Shown in pieces: positions 53,320 to 61,895 of a stretch of DNA of 64,000 bases (the first letter of the stretch is position 1; each line of letters begins with the position of its first letter). This DNA is from Mycobacterium sp. AT1 (GTDB taxonomy: Bacteria > Actinomycetota > Actinomycetes > Mycobacteriales > Mycobacteriaceae), in assembly GCF_002043095.1 (NCBI RefSeq), contig NZ_MVOC01000023.1, positions 38,167 to 102,166 of the forward strand, read 5' to 3'. Below the pieces are notes generated by a model. The model was not told the origin of the DNA. It saw only the letters and a program-made list of their open reading frames with translations, and ran no database searches. The position numbers and the translations under genes are program-made.

Positions 53320-54208
53320 GAAGGCCCCGGTCGGGGTCTTCGTCGGGCTGGCGACGCTCGACGTGATCCACCGCATCGCGAAAGCGCCTGCGGCGAACCA
53401 GAAGATCACCTCGAGCGAGCAGTTCGTCGCCGCAGGCGGACCGGCCGCGAACGCGGCGGTCACCTTCGCGGCACTTGGCGGCGACGCGACCCTGGTGACC
53501 GCGCTCGGTGACGATCCGGTCGCGGATCTGATCCGAGCCGACCTCTTGGCGTACGGCGTGACGGTGGTCGACGCGGCGGCGGGCAGCACCCGGGTGGTGC
53601 CGGTCTCGGCCGTGTCGGTGGTCGAGTCGACGGGTGACCGGTCGGTCGTCTCGCTGGACGCGGTGAACTCCGACGCCACGCCACCGGCGGAGCTCGACGG
53701 TTTGGTGGCCGGTGCCGACGTGGTGCTGGTCGACGGACACCATCCCCTGATGGCGCGCGCCGCCGCCCGGCACTCGCGGGACCGGTCGACCCCGCTCGTC
53801 GTGGACGCCGGCCGGTGGAAGCCGGTGATGGGCGACCTCCTCGAGTATGCGACGGACATGGTGTGCTCCAACGACTTCCACACGCCGGGCGACGACCGGT
53901 CGGAGGCCACCGCCGCGACGCTGGTCGGTGCTGGTGTGCGGACCGTCGTCATCACGCACGGCGGTGACCCCGTTCAGTGGTGGTCGGACGGCGAGTCCGG
54001 CTCGGTGCCCGCAGAACGGGTAGTGGTGGTCGACACACTCGGGGCCGGCGATGCCTTCCACGGTGCGTATTCGTACTTCTCGACGCGGGGCGCGGGCGGC
54101 GTCGCCGAGCGCATCGAACGCTCCGCTCGCGTGGCGGCACTACGGTGTTCGATGGTCGGGCCGCGGGCCTGGCTGAGTGAACTGTCCAGCGAACGGATTG
54201 GAAAGTGA
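53297..54208 (+). CDS. PfkB-family sugar kinase
   Basis: A 303-residue ribokinase-fold enzyme. The substrate-binding GGPAANAAVTFAALGG lies near residues 41-56 and the anion hole/catalytic base DTLGAGDAFHG near 252-262. It should phosphorylate the imported sugar, perhaps fructose or a related ketose. It starts inside the ATPase gene, behind GGAGGAG, and overlaps the next gene by GTGA. Confidence 0.9.
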   Translation: MRNAQVSEKAPVGVFVGLATLDVIHRIAKAPAANQKITSSEQFVAAGGPAANAAVTFAALGGDATLVTALGDDPVADLIRADLLAYGVTVVDAAAGSTRVVPVSAVSVVESTGDRSVVSLDAVNSDATPPAELDGLVAGADVVLVDGHHPLMARAAARHSRDRSTPLVVDAGRWKPVMGDLLEYATDMVCSNDFHTPGDDRSEATAATLVGAGVRTVVITHGGDPVQWWSDGESGSVPAERVVVVDTLGAGDAFHGAYSYFSTRGAGGVAERIERSARVAALRCSMVGPRAWLSELSSERIGK

Positions 54209-54864
54209 GAACGGTGAGCATCGACCACGACGTGCAGGACGCCACCCTCGACCAGTTGGTCGCCTGGGCCAGGGCGCTCGTGGTCGACGGTGAACGCCGC
54301 ATCCTCGGCCTCACCGGCGCTCCGGGAGCCGGAAAGTCCACCGTTGCCGACCAACTCGTCACCGCCCTCGGCCCCGACGTCGCCGTGCTCGTCCCGATGG
54401 ACGGCTTTCATCTGGCCAACGAGGTGCTGCTGGACCTGGGTCGCCGGGACCGCAAGGGCGCCAACGACACGTTCGACGACGGCGGGTACGCCCGGCTGAT
54501 CTCGGCGCTGCGGGCGCAGCGCGTCGACGGCCCCGTCGAGTACGCACCCCGGTTCCGCCGGGAGATCGAGGAGTCGATCGGCTCGTCCATCCCCGTCCCA
54601 CCCACGGTGCCGCTGGTGGTCACCGAGGGCAACTACCTGCTCCTGGAGTCCGACGCCTGGCCTGCGGCCCGGTCCTGCATCGACGAGGTGTGGTTCTTGG
54701 CCCCCGACACCGACATTCGTCACCAACGGCTGCTGCGGCGGCACGAGGCGTACGGAAAGTCGCCGCAGGACGCGGCGTACTGGGCGCTGGGCCCCGACGA
54801 GCGCAACGCCCAACTGATCGAGTCGACTGCCGGTCGAGCCGATCGGATCGTGCGTCTCCGGTGA
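54205..54864 (+). CDS. P-loop nucleoside/sugar kinase-like protein
   Basis: A 219-residue protein of the phosphoribulokinase/uridine kinase type. Walker A is GLTGAPGAGKST (35-46); MDGFHLANEVL carries the catalytic aspartate; TEGNYLLLES and a lid with RRHEAYGKSP follow. Related proteins in sugar operons are annotated only as nucleoside/nucleotide kinase family. It may phosphorylate the sugar or a sugar phosphate of this operon, which would explain two kinases side by side. GTGA overlaps on both sides. Confidence 0.85.
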   Translation: MRTVSIDHDVQDATLDQLVAWARALVVDGERRILGLTGAPGAGKSTVADQLVTALGPDVAVLVPMDGFHLANEVLLDLGRRDRKGANDTFDDGGYARLISALRAQRVDGPVEYAPRFRREIEESIGSSIPVPPTVPLVVTEGNYLLLESDAWPAARSCIDEVWFLAPDTDIRHQRLLRRHEAYGKSPQDAAYWALGPDERNAQLIESTAGRADRIVRLR

Positions 54865-55859
54865 CCACGATGGGCGACGTCGCCCGCCTCGCGGGTGTCT
54901 CGGCGTCCACCGTCTCGCACGTGCTCAACGGCACGCGCAAGGTCGACACCGCCACCCGGGTCCGTGTCGAGGCGGCCATCGTGAAGACCGGGTACCGGCG
55001 CAACGTCGTCGCGCGATCGCTCGCCGCCGGGCGCACGCACACGATCGGACTCTCGATCTCGGCGTTGACGAATCCGTACTTCGGGAGCCTGGTGCACGCC
55101 GTGGAACGGGCCCTGTCGAACGCCGGGTACGTACTGATCGTCGGCGACTCCCACGACGAGGTGGAGTCGGAGAAGCGCGTCATCGATTCGCTGCTGGACC
55201 GTCAGGTCGACGGGATGATCGTGGCTCCTTCGGCTGGCTCGGAGCACGGTGCTCTTCCCGAAATAGCCAGGACGCGAACACCACTGGTGCTGATCGACCG
55301 TGGCCTCGACGTCGGGAGCGACCAGGTCGTCCCGGAGAACTTCTCGTCGACGCGGTCGCTGACGGCGCATCTGCTCGATCTCGGCCATCGGCGGATCGGC
55401 GTGCTGCGCGGGCTGGCCGGGATCTCCTCGACCACCGAGCGGTTCGACGGCTACTCCGCCGCGCTGGCCGACCGCGGCGTCGTCGTCGACCCGGCTCTCG
55501 TCCTCGACGGCGCGTCCAGCACCGACGTGGCCGAACGCGAGGTGCGCGCGCTGATGTCCGGTGGCGACCGCCCCACCGCGCTGGTGTCGTTGAACAACTC
55601 GATGACCATCGGGGCGCTCAAAGCCCTTCGTGGCCTTGGCTTGTCGATTCCGGCGGACGTCGCGTTCGTCTGCTTCGACGACTTCGAATGGTCGGACCTC
55701 TTCGAGCCGAGGCTCACCGCCGCGGCCCAAGACGTCGAGACGATCGGCACCACCGCGGCCGACATGCTGCTGGCCCGCATCCGGGGACACGACGCTGCGC
55801 CGCAACGAATTCACGTACCGACCACGTTCCATCACCGTAATTCGTGCGGCTGCACCTAG
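54861..55859 (+). CDS. LacI-family repressor
   Basis: A 332-residue LacI/GalR regulator. The helix-turn-helix with hinge is MGDVARLAGVSASTVSHVLN (4-23), followed by a periplasmic-binding-type sensor domain starting TIGLSISALTNPYF. It overlaps the kinase (GTGA), so it is made from the operon it probably controls through the palindromes at 50459-50493. The C-terminal HHRNSCGCT ending is typical of sugar-sensing members. Confidence 0.92.
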   Translation: MTTMGDVARLAGVSASTVSHVLNGTRKVDTATRVRVEAAIVKTGYRRNVVARSLAAGRTHTIGLSISALTNPYFGSLVHAVERALSNAGYVLIVGDSHDEVESEKRVIDSLLDRQVDGMIVAPSAGSEHGALPEIARTRTPLVLIDRGLDVGSDQVVPENFSSTRSLTAHLLDLGHRRIGVLRGLAGISSTTERFDGYSAALADRGVVVDPALVLDGASSTDVAEREVRALMSGGDRPTALVSLNNSMTIGALKALRGLGLSIPADVAFVCFDDFEWSDLFEPRLTAAAQDVETIGTTAADMLLARIRGHDAAPQRIHVPTTFHHRNSCGCT

Positions 55860-55896
55860 ACGTTCAGCTCACCACCCACTGACAGGACATTCGACC

Positions 55897-56919
55897 ATGC
55901 CGATTGCCACCCCCGACCACTACGTCGCCATGCTGGACCGCGCCAAGGAGGGCGGGTTCGCCTACCCGGCGATCAACGTGACCAGTTCGCAGACGCTCAA
56001 CGCCGCCCTGCAGGGGTTCGCGGAGGCAGAGAGCGACGGCATCATCCAGGTGTCGCTCGGTACGGCGCTCTACTTGTCCGGCAACAGGGTTCAGAGCCGC
56101 TTCGCGGGGTCGAAGGCGCTCGCGCTCTATGCTCAGGAGGTCGCGTCGCACTACTCGGTCACGGTCGCCCTGCACACCGATCACTGCCCCGCCGAGAATC
56201 TCGACGACTGGGTCCGGCCGCTGATCGCCGACGCGACGGAACGCCGCGCCCGCGGCCTCGACCCGCTCTACCAGTCGCACATGTGGGACGGTTCCGCGGT
56301 GCCGCTCGACGAGAACCTGCGCATCGCAGCAGGATTGCTGGAGGCGTCGGTGGCGGCGAACACCATCCTCGAGATCGAGGTCGGCGTGATCGGTGGCGAG
56401 GAGGACGGCATCTCCCACGAGATCAACGAACAGCTGTACTCCACGGTCGACGACGCGCGCGCCACCATCGCGGCACTGGGGACGGGGGAGCGCGGTCGGT
56501 ATCTCACCGCGTTGACCTTCGGCAACGTGCACGGCGTGTACCACCCGGATTCGGTTCACCTGCGCCCGGAGATCCTCAAGGAGATCCAGACGGTGATCGG
56601 CGCCGAGACCGGCACGGACAAGCCGTTCGACCTCGTCTTCCACGGTGGATCCGGATCGAGCGCCGAGGACATCGCGTCGGCCGTCGCCAGTGGCGTGGTG
56701 AAGATGAACGTCGACACCGACACCCAGTACGCGTTCACCCGGTCCGTCGCCGGGCACATGATCTCCAAGTACGACCAGGTGCTCAAGGTCGACGGCGACT
56801 ACGGCAACAAGAAGGCCTACGACCCCAGGTCGTGGGGCAAGCCCGCCGAGAACGCCATGGCCGCAAGGGTTGTCGAGGCCGCCCAGATGCTGGGGTCGGC
56901 CGGCCGGGCGATGCGCTAG
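55897..56919 (+). CDS. fba: Class II fructose-bisphosphate aldolase
   Basis: A 340-residue zinc-dependent aldolase that splits fructose-1,6-bisphosphate. VALHTDHCPAENL carries a zinc histidine and the catalytic aspartate; ILEIEVGVIGGEEDG follows; GNVHGVY and LVFHGGSGSS give the remaining zinc histidines. It completes the sugar operon. The house-keeping mycobacterial fba (Rv0363c) is in another place, so this is likely an inducible copy or a relative with altered specificity. It ends seven bases from the convergent phosphoketolase. Confidence 0.92.
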   Translation: MPIATPDHYVAMLDRAKEGGFAYPAINVTSSQTLNAALQGFAEAESDGIIQVSLGTALYLSGNRVQSRFAGSKALALYAQEVASHYSVTVALHTDHCPAENLDDWVRPLIADATERRARGLDPLYQSHMWDGSAVPLDENLRIAAGLLEASVAANTILEIEVGVIGGEEDGISHEINEQLYSTVDDARATIAALGTGERGRYLTALTFGNVHGVYHPDSVHLRPEILKEIQTVIGAETGTDKPFDLVFHGGSGSSAEDIASAVASGVVKMNVDTDTQYAFTRSVAGHMISKYDQVLKVDGDYGNKKAYDPRSWGKPAENAMAARVVEAAQMLGSAGRAMR

Positions 56920-56925
56920 CGGCGA

Positions 56926-59385
56926 CTACTCGTTGTCGCCGCCGGTCGCTTCGGTGGCGCCGACGGCGCCGAACGTCGCGCCGTGGGCGGCTGGCCACAC
57001 CCAGTCACGCACCTCGGGGATGTCGTCACCGTGGGTGCGCGTGTACTCGCGGGCGGCGAGCCGTTTGTCGACCATCTGCTGGCGCAGCGTCGCATACGAG
57101 GACTGCAGCGACGGCACGCGGTCGATGACGTCGATCACCAGGTGGTAGCGGTCGAGGTCGTTGAGCATCACCATGTCGAACGGCGTCGTGGTGGTGCCCT
57201 CCTCCTTGTAGCCGCGCACGTGCAGGTTCTCGTTGTTGGCGCGACGGTAGGTCAGGCGGTGGATCAGCCACGGGTACCCGTGATAGGCGAAGATCACCGG
57301 CTTGTCCCTGGTGAACAGCATGTCGAATTCGCGGTCGGACAACCCGTGTGGATGCTCCTTCTCGTCCTGCAGCCGCATCAGGTCGACCACGTTGACGAAG
57401 CGGATCTTCAAGTCGGGCACGTTCTTTCGCAGCAGGTCCACCGCGGCCAGGCCCTCGAGCGTCGGGACGTCACCGCACGTCGCGACGACGACGTCCGGCT
57501 CCTCGCCGAGTACCTCGCTGCCCGCCCACTCCCAGATGCCAAGCCCGCGTGTGCAGTGCGCGATCGCTTCCTCCATGGTGAGGAAGTTCGGGCTGGGCTG
57601 CTTGCCTGCCACGACGACGTTGACGTACTGACGTGAGCGAAGGCAGTGGTCGTAGGTGGACAACAGCGTGTTGGCGTCCGGCGGCAGGTACACCCGGACC
57701 ACTTCGGCGCGTTTGTTGACCACATGGTCGATGAAGCCGGGGTCTTGGTGGCTGAAGCCGTTGTGGTCTTGACGCCAAACATGGCTGGACAGAAGGTAGT
57801 TCAGGCTGGCGATCGGCCGGCGCCACGCAATGTGGTTGGTCACCTTGAGCCACTTGGCATGTTGGTTGAACATCGAGTCGATGATGTGGATGAACGCCTC
57901 GTAGCAGTTGAACAGGCCGTGGCGTCCGGTCAGCAGGTAGCCCTCCAGCCAGCCCTGGCACTGGTGCTCCGAGAGCATCTCCATCACGCGGCCGGCGCGG
58001 GCGAGGTGTTCGTCGACCTCGGGGCCGACGTACTCGGCGTTCCACTGCTTGTCGGTGGCGTCGTAGACGGCCTGCAGGCGGTTGGACGCGGTCTCGTCGG
58101 GGCCGAAGATGCGGAAGTTGTCGGGGTTGAGTCGCACCACGTCGGTGAGCCACTTGCCGAGCACGCGGGTGGACTCGGCGATCGTGGCACCCGGTGCGGG
58201 CACGTCGACTGCGTAGTCCCGGAAGTCGGGCAGGCGGAGGTCCTTCATCAGCAGACCGCCGTTGGTGTGCGGGTTGGCGCTCATCCGCAGGTCGCCGGTC
58301 GGGGCGAGTTCGGCGATCGTCGGATCGAGTTTGCCGTCGGCGTCGAACAATTCGTCGGCGCGGTAGGACGCCAGCCAGTCGGCGAGCACCTTGAGGTGTT
58401 CGGGGGTGTCGCGGGCGTTGGCGAGTGGAACCTGGTGTGCGCGCCACGACCCGGTGGTCTTCTTCCCGTCGATGTAGGCGGGTCCCGTCCAGCCCTTGGG
58501 GGTGCGGAAGACGATCATCGGCCAGCGGACCCGCTCGACGGCGTCGTCCGGTAGTGCCTTGAGTTCGGCAATCCGGTTGAGCACCGTGTCGAGCAGTTCG
58601 GCGAAGTCGCGATGCGCCTGCGCCAGATCGGTGTCCTCGGTGGCCTCGAAGAAGTACGGCTCGTGGCCGTACCCGACCATCAGGCTGCGGAGTTCTTCCT
58701 TCGGAATGCGATCCAGCACAGTCGGATTGGCGATCTTGTAGCCGTTGAGGTGCAGGATGGGCAGCACGACGCCGTCCTGCGTGCGGTTGACGAACTTGTT
58801 GGAGTGCCAGCTGGTCGCCAGCGGTCCGGTCTCCGCCTCGCCGTCGCCGACCACGGCGGCCACCAGCAGGTCGGGGTTGTCGAAGGCGGCACCGTAGGCG
58901 TGCGACAGGGCGTACCCGAGCTCGCCGCCCTCGTGGATGGAGCCGGGCGTCTCGGGGGCGACGTGCGACGGGATGCCGCCGGGGAACGAGAACTGGCGGA
59001 ACAGTCGACGCAAACCCTCCGCGTCGGAGGTGACGTCGGAGTAGGTCTCCGAATAGGTGCCGTCCAGGTAGGCGTTGGCGACCAAACCGGGACCACCGTG
59101 GCCGGGGCCGGTGACGTAGATCGTCGACTGAGAGCGTTCCTTGATGGCCCGGTTGAGGTGGGCGTAGAGGAAGTTCAGCCCCGGCGTGGTGCCCCAGTGG
59201 CCCAGCAGCCGGGGTTTGACGTCGTCGCGGGCCAGGGGGGTCCGCAGCAGCGGGTTGTCCAGCAGGTAGATCTGGCCGACGGACAGGTAGTTCGCCGCCC
59301 GCCACCAGCCGTCGAGTTGAGACAACGTGTAGTCGCTCAGCGGTTTTACGTCGGCCGAGTTCCAAGCCGTGGTCACTGCGCTCAT
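56926..59385 (-). CDS. xfp: Xylulose-5-phosphate/fructose-6-phosphate phosphoketolase
   Basis: Thiamine-diphosphate enzyme of 819 residues that cleaves xylulose-5-P or fructose-6-P to acetyl phosphate and an aldose phosphate. [46 protein letters not shown] (cofactor motif) and [12 protein letters not shown] are family blocks. Full length for the family. The ATG lies behind AAGGAA. Next to an operon for ketose uptake and aldolase it opens a shunt from fructose-6-P to acetyl phosphate. Confidence 0.95.
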   Translation of the reverse strand: MSAVTTAWNSADVKPLSDYTLSQLDGWWRAANYLSVGQIYLLDNPLLRTPLARDDVKPRLLGHWGTTPGLNFLYAHLNRAIKERSQSTIYVTGPGHGGPGLVANAYLDGTYSETYSDVTSDAEGLRRLFRQFSFPGGIPSHVAPETPGSIHEGGELGYALSHAYGAAFDNPDLLVAAVVGDGEAETGPLATSWHSNKFVNRTQDGVVLPILHLNGYKIANPTVLDRIPKEELRSLMVGYGHEPYFFEATEDTDLAQAHRDFAELLDTVLNRIAELKALPDDAVERVRWPMIVFRTPKGWTGPAYIDGKKTTGSWRAHQVPLANARDTPEHLKVLADWLASYRADELFDADGKLDPTIAELAPTGDLRMSANPHTNGGLLMKDLRLPDFRDYAVDVPAPGATIAESTRVLGKWLTDVVRLNPDNFRIFGPDETASNRLQAVYDATDKQWNAEYVGPEVDEHLARAGRVMEMLSEHQCQGWLEGYLLTGRHGLFNCYEAFIHIIDSMFNQHAKWLKVTNHIAWRRPIASLNYLLSSHVWRQDHNGFSHQDPGFIDHVVNKRAEVVRVYLPPDANTLLSTYDHCLRSRQYVNVVVAGKQPSPNFLTMEEAIAHCTRGLGIWEWAGSEVLGEEPDVVVATCGDVPTLEGLAAVDLLRKNVPDLKIRFVNVVDLMRLQDEKEHPHGLSDREFDMLFTRDKPVIFAYHGYPWLIHRLTYRRANNENLHVRGYKEEGTTTTPFDMVMLNDLDRYHLVIDVIDRVPSLQSSYATLRQQMVDKRLAAREYTRTHGDDIPEVRDWVWPAAHGATFGAVGATEATGGDNE

Positions 59386-59491
59386 GGAGACATCCGTTTC
59401 CTTGTGGTGGTGACAAATTCATCGTACGGCTGGTGTGACCTGGTGACCGGGTCGTCGTCGAATGGCAACCGACCGTTCGTGCTGGCGTCGG

Positions 59492-59887
59492 CTAAGCCGA
59501 CAGCTCCACGAGCGCGCGACGCGCGGCGAGCCGCCCGGCGATGCCGCGCATTGCCTCGCCCACCGAACCGACGACTCTCGGGCCGTCGGACGTCAGGGAT
59601 TCCTGCCGCGCCTGGTCGAGGACGAGCGTCAGCTCGGCAACGGGGCTCAGGCCGCTCGTGAACGCATCGTCGATGCCGCCGGCCTCCCGCAGATCCAGCA
59701 CCAGTGCGCCGCCGACCAGGGCAAACCGTCGCACGTGGTTGGTCACCAGGGTGCGGTTGGCGTCGCCAACGCGGCCCGTCACCTCGACGAGGACGGCGAG
59801 GCTTCGCAGCTGCGCGCGCAACTGGACGCCGTGGCACTCCGTCACGGGGCCGCGGGCTGCGAGCGACGAGGCGCTGGTTGTGAGCAC
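59492..59887 (-). CDS. STAS-like (anti-sigma factor antagonist-type) protein
   Basis: A 131-residue protein. The core VGDANRTLVTNHVRRFALVGGALVLDLREAGGIDDA segments look like a STAS domain, with the LDLREAGGID stretch replacing the usual LDLSxVxxID motif; the phosphorylatable serine of SpoIIAA-like proteins is not clearly present. An N-terminal tail of about 20 residues is variable. GTG start. It diverges from the second kinase and could join a sigma-factor control circuit, which is inference. Confidence 0.65.
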   Translation of the reverse strand: MLTTSASSLAARGPVTECHGVQLRAQLRSLAVLVEVTGRVGDANRTLVTNHVRRFALVGGALVLDLREAGGIDDAFTSGLSPVAELTLVLDQARQESLTSDGPRVVGSVGEAMRGIAGRLAARRALVELSA

Positions 59888-60340
59888 GAACGGGAGCCGA
59901 TCTGTCGGTCGAGCGGACCTTGGATGTCGGCTGCGGGCTCAACCGTCCTGGCCAGCCTAACCGGTGCCGGGGTGCGTATTCAAAGATGCTGCGCAACAAC
60001 GGATTACCGGCGATGTGCTCGTCGATGCTCCCTTCAGCCGCGGCTTCCGGTCGCCGTTCTGGGCCTGGACCCGCTCTCGAAGTCCATATCACCGGTGATA
60101 TCACTGCGGGACTGATATCACCGGTGATAGCGAGTTCCAGACCGGGTGGGCACGCCCCCTTGGGGACGAGCCGCCGATTCCCCTTTCGCCCACCGACCGG
60201 TACTACTCCCCGTGAACGGCGCGTGGCCGTGCGGCCCTGTACCCTGGGCACGAATCAATTGGCTTGTGCTGCTTCGGCTTCGGCATCACGCCAGGTCACG
60301 CTACGGGCGGACCCAAGACGAAGTGAGGGAAGGATCGGTT
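59888..60340. other. 453-base gap between STAS-like gene and second kinase
   Basis: No convincing gene lies here; short frames show no family-like sequence. It holds the double palindrome described separately and probably the divergent promoters of the STAS-like gene and kinase. No strong -35/-10 pair is clear by eye. Confidence 0.6.
60086..60129. promoter_or_regulatory. Double palindrome, copy B of the shared element
   Basis: ATATCACCGGTGATAT (60086-60101) is a perfect 16-base palindrome and TATCACCGGTGATA (60116-60129) a perfect 14-base one, 29 bases apart centre to centre. The flanks on both sides resemble those of the single copy at 49268-49302: GACCCGCTCT before and CGAGT...CCGGGT after. 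It lies about 210 bases before the kinase ATG. Confidence 0.7.
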
Positions 60341-61807
60341 ATGGCGTCCCCGGGTGCTGGACCGCGTCCGAGCACGCGATTCGGACCCTACGAGCTGCAG
60401 GAACTCATCGGCATGGGCGGCATGGGTGAGGTCTACCGGGCCTATGACACCGTGCGCGAGCGCATGGTGGCCCTGAAGATCCTGCGGGCCGACGTCGCCG
60501 CCGACCCGAGTTACCGGGACCGATTCCGGCGCGAGTCGCGCATCGCGGCCCGACTGCAGGAACCCCACGTCATCCCCGTGCACGACTTCGGCGAGATCGA
60601 CGGGGTCCTCTACATCGACATGCGCCTGGTCGAGGGCGGCAGCGTCAAGGACGAGCTGCGTGTCAAGGGTGTCCTGCCGCCGGCGCGGACGGTGGCGATC
60701 GTCAGCCAGGTCGCCGCCGCGCTGGACGCCGCGCACGCCAACGGCCTGGTGCACCGCGACATCAAACCCGAGAACGTGCTGCTGACCCCGGACGACTTCG
60801 CCTACCTGGTGGACTTCGGCATCGCCAACGGCGGCGGCGAAGCGACCGTGACCAGGACCGGGATGATCATCGGGTCGTGCGCGTACATGGCCAGCGAGCG
60901 GCTCGGCGGCACGCCAGGCGGCCCGCCGTCGGACGTGTACTCGCTGACGTGCCTCTTGTTCGAGTGCCTGACGGGCCGGGCGCCGTTCGAGGCGGCCGAC
61001 ATCCGCCAGGTCATGAGCGCGCACATGTTCGCGCCGCCGCCGCGGCCCAGCGAAGTGCGCCCGGGCCTCAACCCCGCGTTCGACGCCGTCGTCGCGAAGG
61101 GCATGGCGAAGAGTCCCGGCGACCGGTTCGCCACGGCGGGCGAGCTGGCCAGGGCGGCCGCGGCCGCGGTCCACGCGTCGCCCCGACCCGCCGCGGCGCC
61201 CCACACCAGGCAATTCACGGCCGAACGGCCGCCGGCGTACGTGCCGCACCCGGCCGTCGCGGCCCAGGCTCCGGTGGCGCGGTCGCGGTTCGGTCGCACC
61301 CAGAAGTTGTTGCTTGCCGGGACCGTCGCGACCCTCGGCCTGGCGGCGGGGCTGGCCGCGGCAATCGTCTTCACCGGCGGCGATACCGGATCGCAGCCGC
61401 AGAGCCGGCTGGCCGCGCCGCCCAGTTCGACGTCGGAGACGGAGACCACTACGACGACGACCACCTCCGCCGCACCGCTCTCCGGCGTGTCCAACGTCGA
61501 CGCGAAGGGCTTCGTCGGCGAGGCGGCCCGCTGCGACACGGGAGCGGCGGTGGCGGCGATCCGGACGGCGTCGTCGCTGGCGGTCATCTGCCAGGACTCG
61601 CCGGGCAGCTTCTACTACCACGGCCAACGGCTGCGCGACGGAGCCAACGTGCGCATCGCCACCGCGGTGCCGAACGGGAGCGGCTACGACGCCGTGAACC
61701 CGGCCGACGGCGCCAGGTACCAGGTGCGGCCCGACCAGCTGACGATCATCAGCAACGGGCACGTGGACTCGGCTGAGCCGGCGCTCGAATACGGCTCCAC
61801 GAGCTGA
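60341..61807 (+). CDS. Receptor-like Ser/Thr protein kinase
   Basis: A 488-residue membrane kinase. The PknB-type domain (about 15-275) has IGMGGMGEV (24-32), K46, E65, HRDIKPEN (138-145) and DFG (158-160). The APE motif is replaced by MASE (183-186), and the activation loop holds several threonines. A Pro/Ala-rich linker, one helix (about 322-344), a Ser/Thr stretch (361-377) and an outside domain of about 100 residues with two cysteines (C398, C417) follow. I do not recognise the outer domain. Ribosome-binding site GGAAGGA before the ATG. Confidence 0.92.
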   Translation: MASPGAGPRPSTRFGPYELQELIGMGGMGEVYRAYDTVRERMVALKILRADVAADPSYRDRFRRESRIAARLQEPHVIPVHDFGEIDGVLYIDMRLVEGGSVKDELRVKGVLPPARTVAIVSQVAAALDAAHANGLVHRDIKPENVLLTPDDFAYLVDFGIANGGGEATVTRTGMIIGSCAYMASERLGGTPGGPPSDVYSLTCLLFECLTGRAPFEAADIRQVMSAHMFAPPPRPSEVRPGLNPAFDAVVAKGMAKSPGDRFATAGELARAAAAAVHASPRPAAAPHTRQFTAERPPAYVPHPAVAAQAPVARSRFGRTQKLLLAGTVATLGLAAGLAAAIVFTGGDTGSQPQSRLAAPPSSTSETETTTTTTTSAAPLSGVSNVDAKGFVGEAARCDTGAAVAAIRTASSLAVICQDSPGSFYYHGQRLRDGANVRIATAVPNGSGYDAVNPADGARYQVRPDQLTIISNGHVDSAEPALEYGSTS

Positions 61808-61833
61808 CGGGATTGCAGCAGGCGTTCGGCGGG

Positions 61834-61858
61834 TACATTGTTAGGTCGCGTAACTAAC
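61834..61858 (+). promoter_or_regulatory. Promoter and imperfect dyad of the MFS gene
   Basis: TACATT (61834-61839) is a credible -10, followed at once by GTTAG-N9-CTAAC (61840-61858), a dyad of the MarR/TetR type that would cover the transcription start. Confidence 0.45.
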
Positions 61859-61895
61859 GCCGACATCAACTGACACCCGGAGCGAGGACCACTGC

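Noticed and set aside
60086..60129. Phage attachment site or mobile-element end
   Set aside because: The double palindrome recalls such ends, but there is no integrase, transposase or change in base composition nearby.
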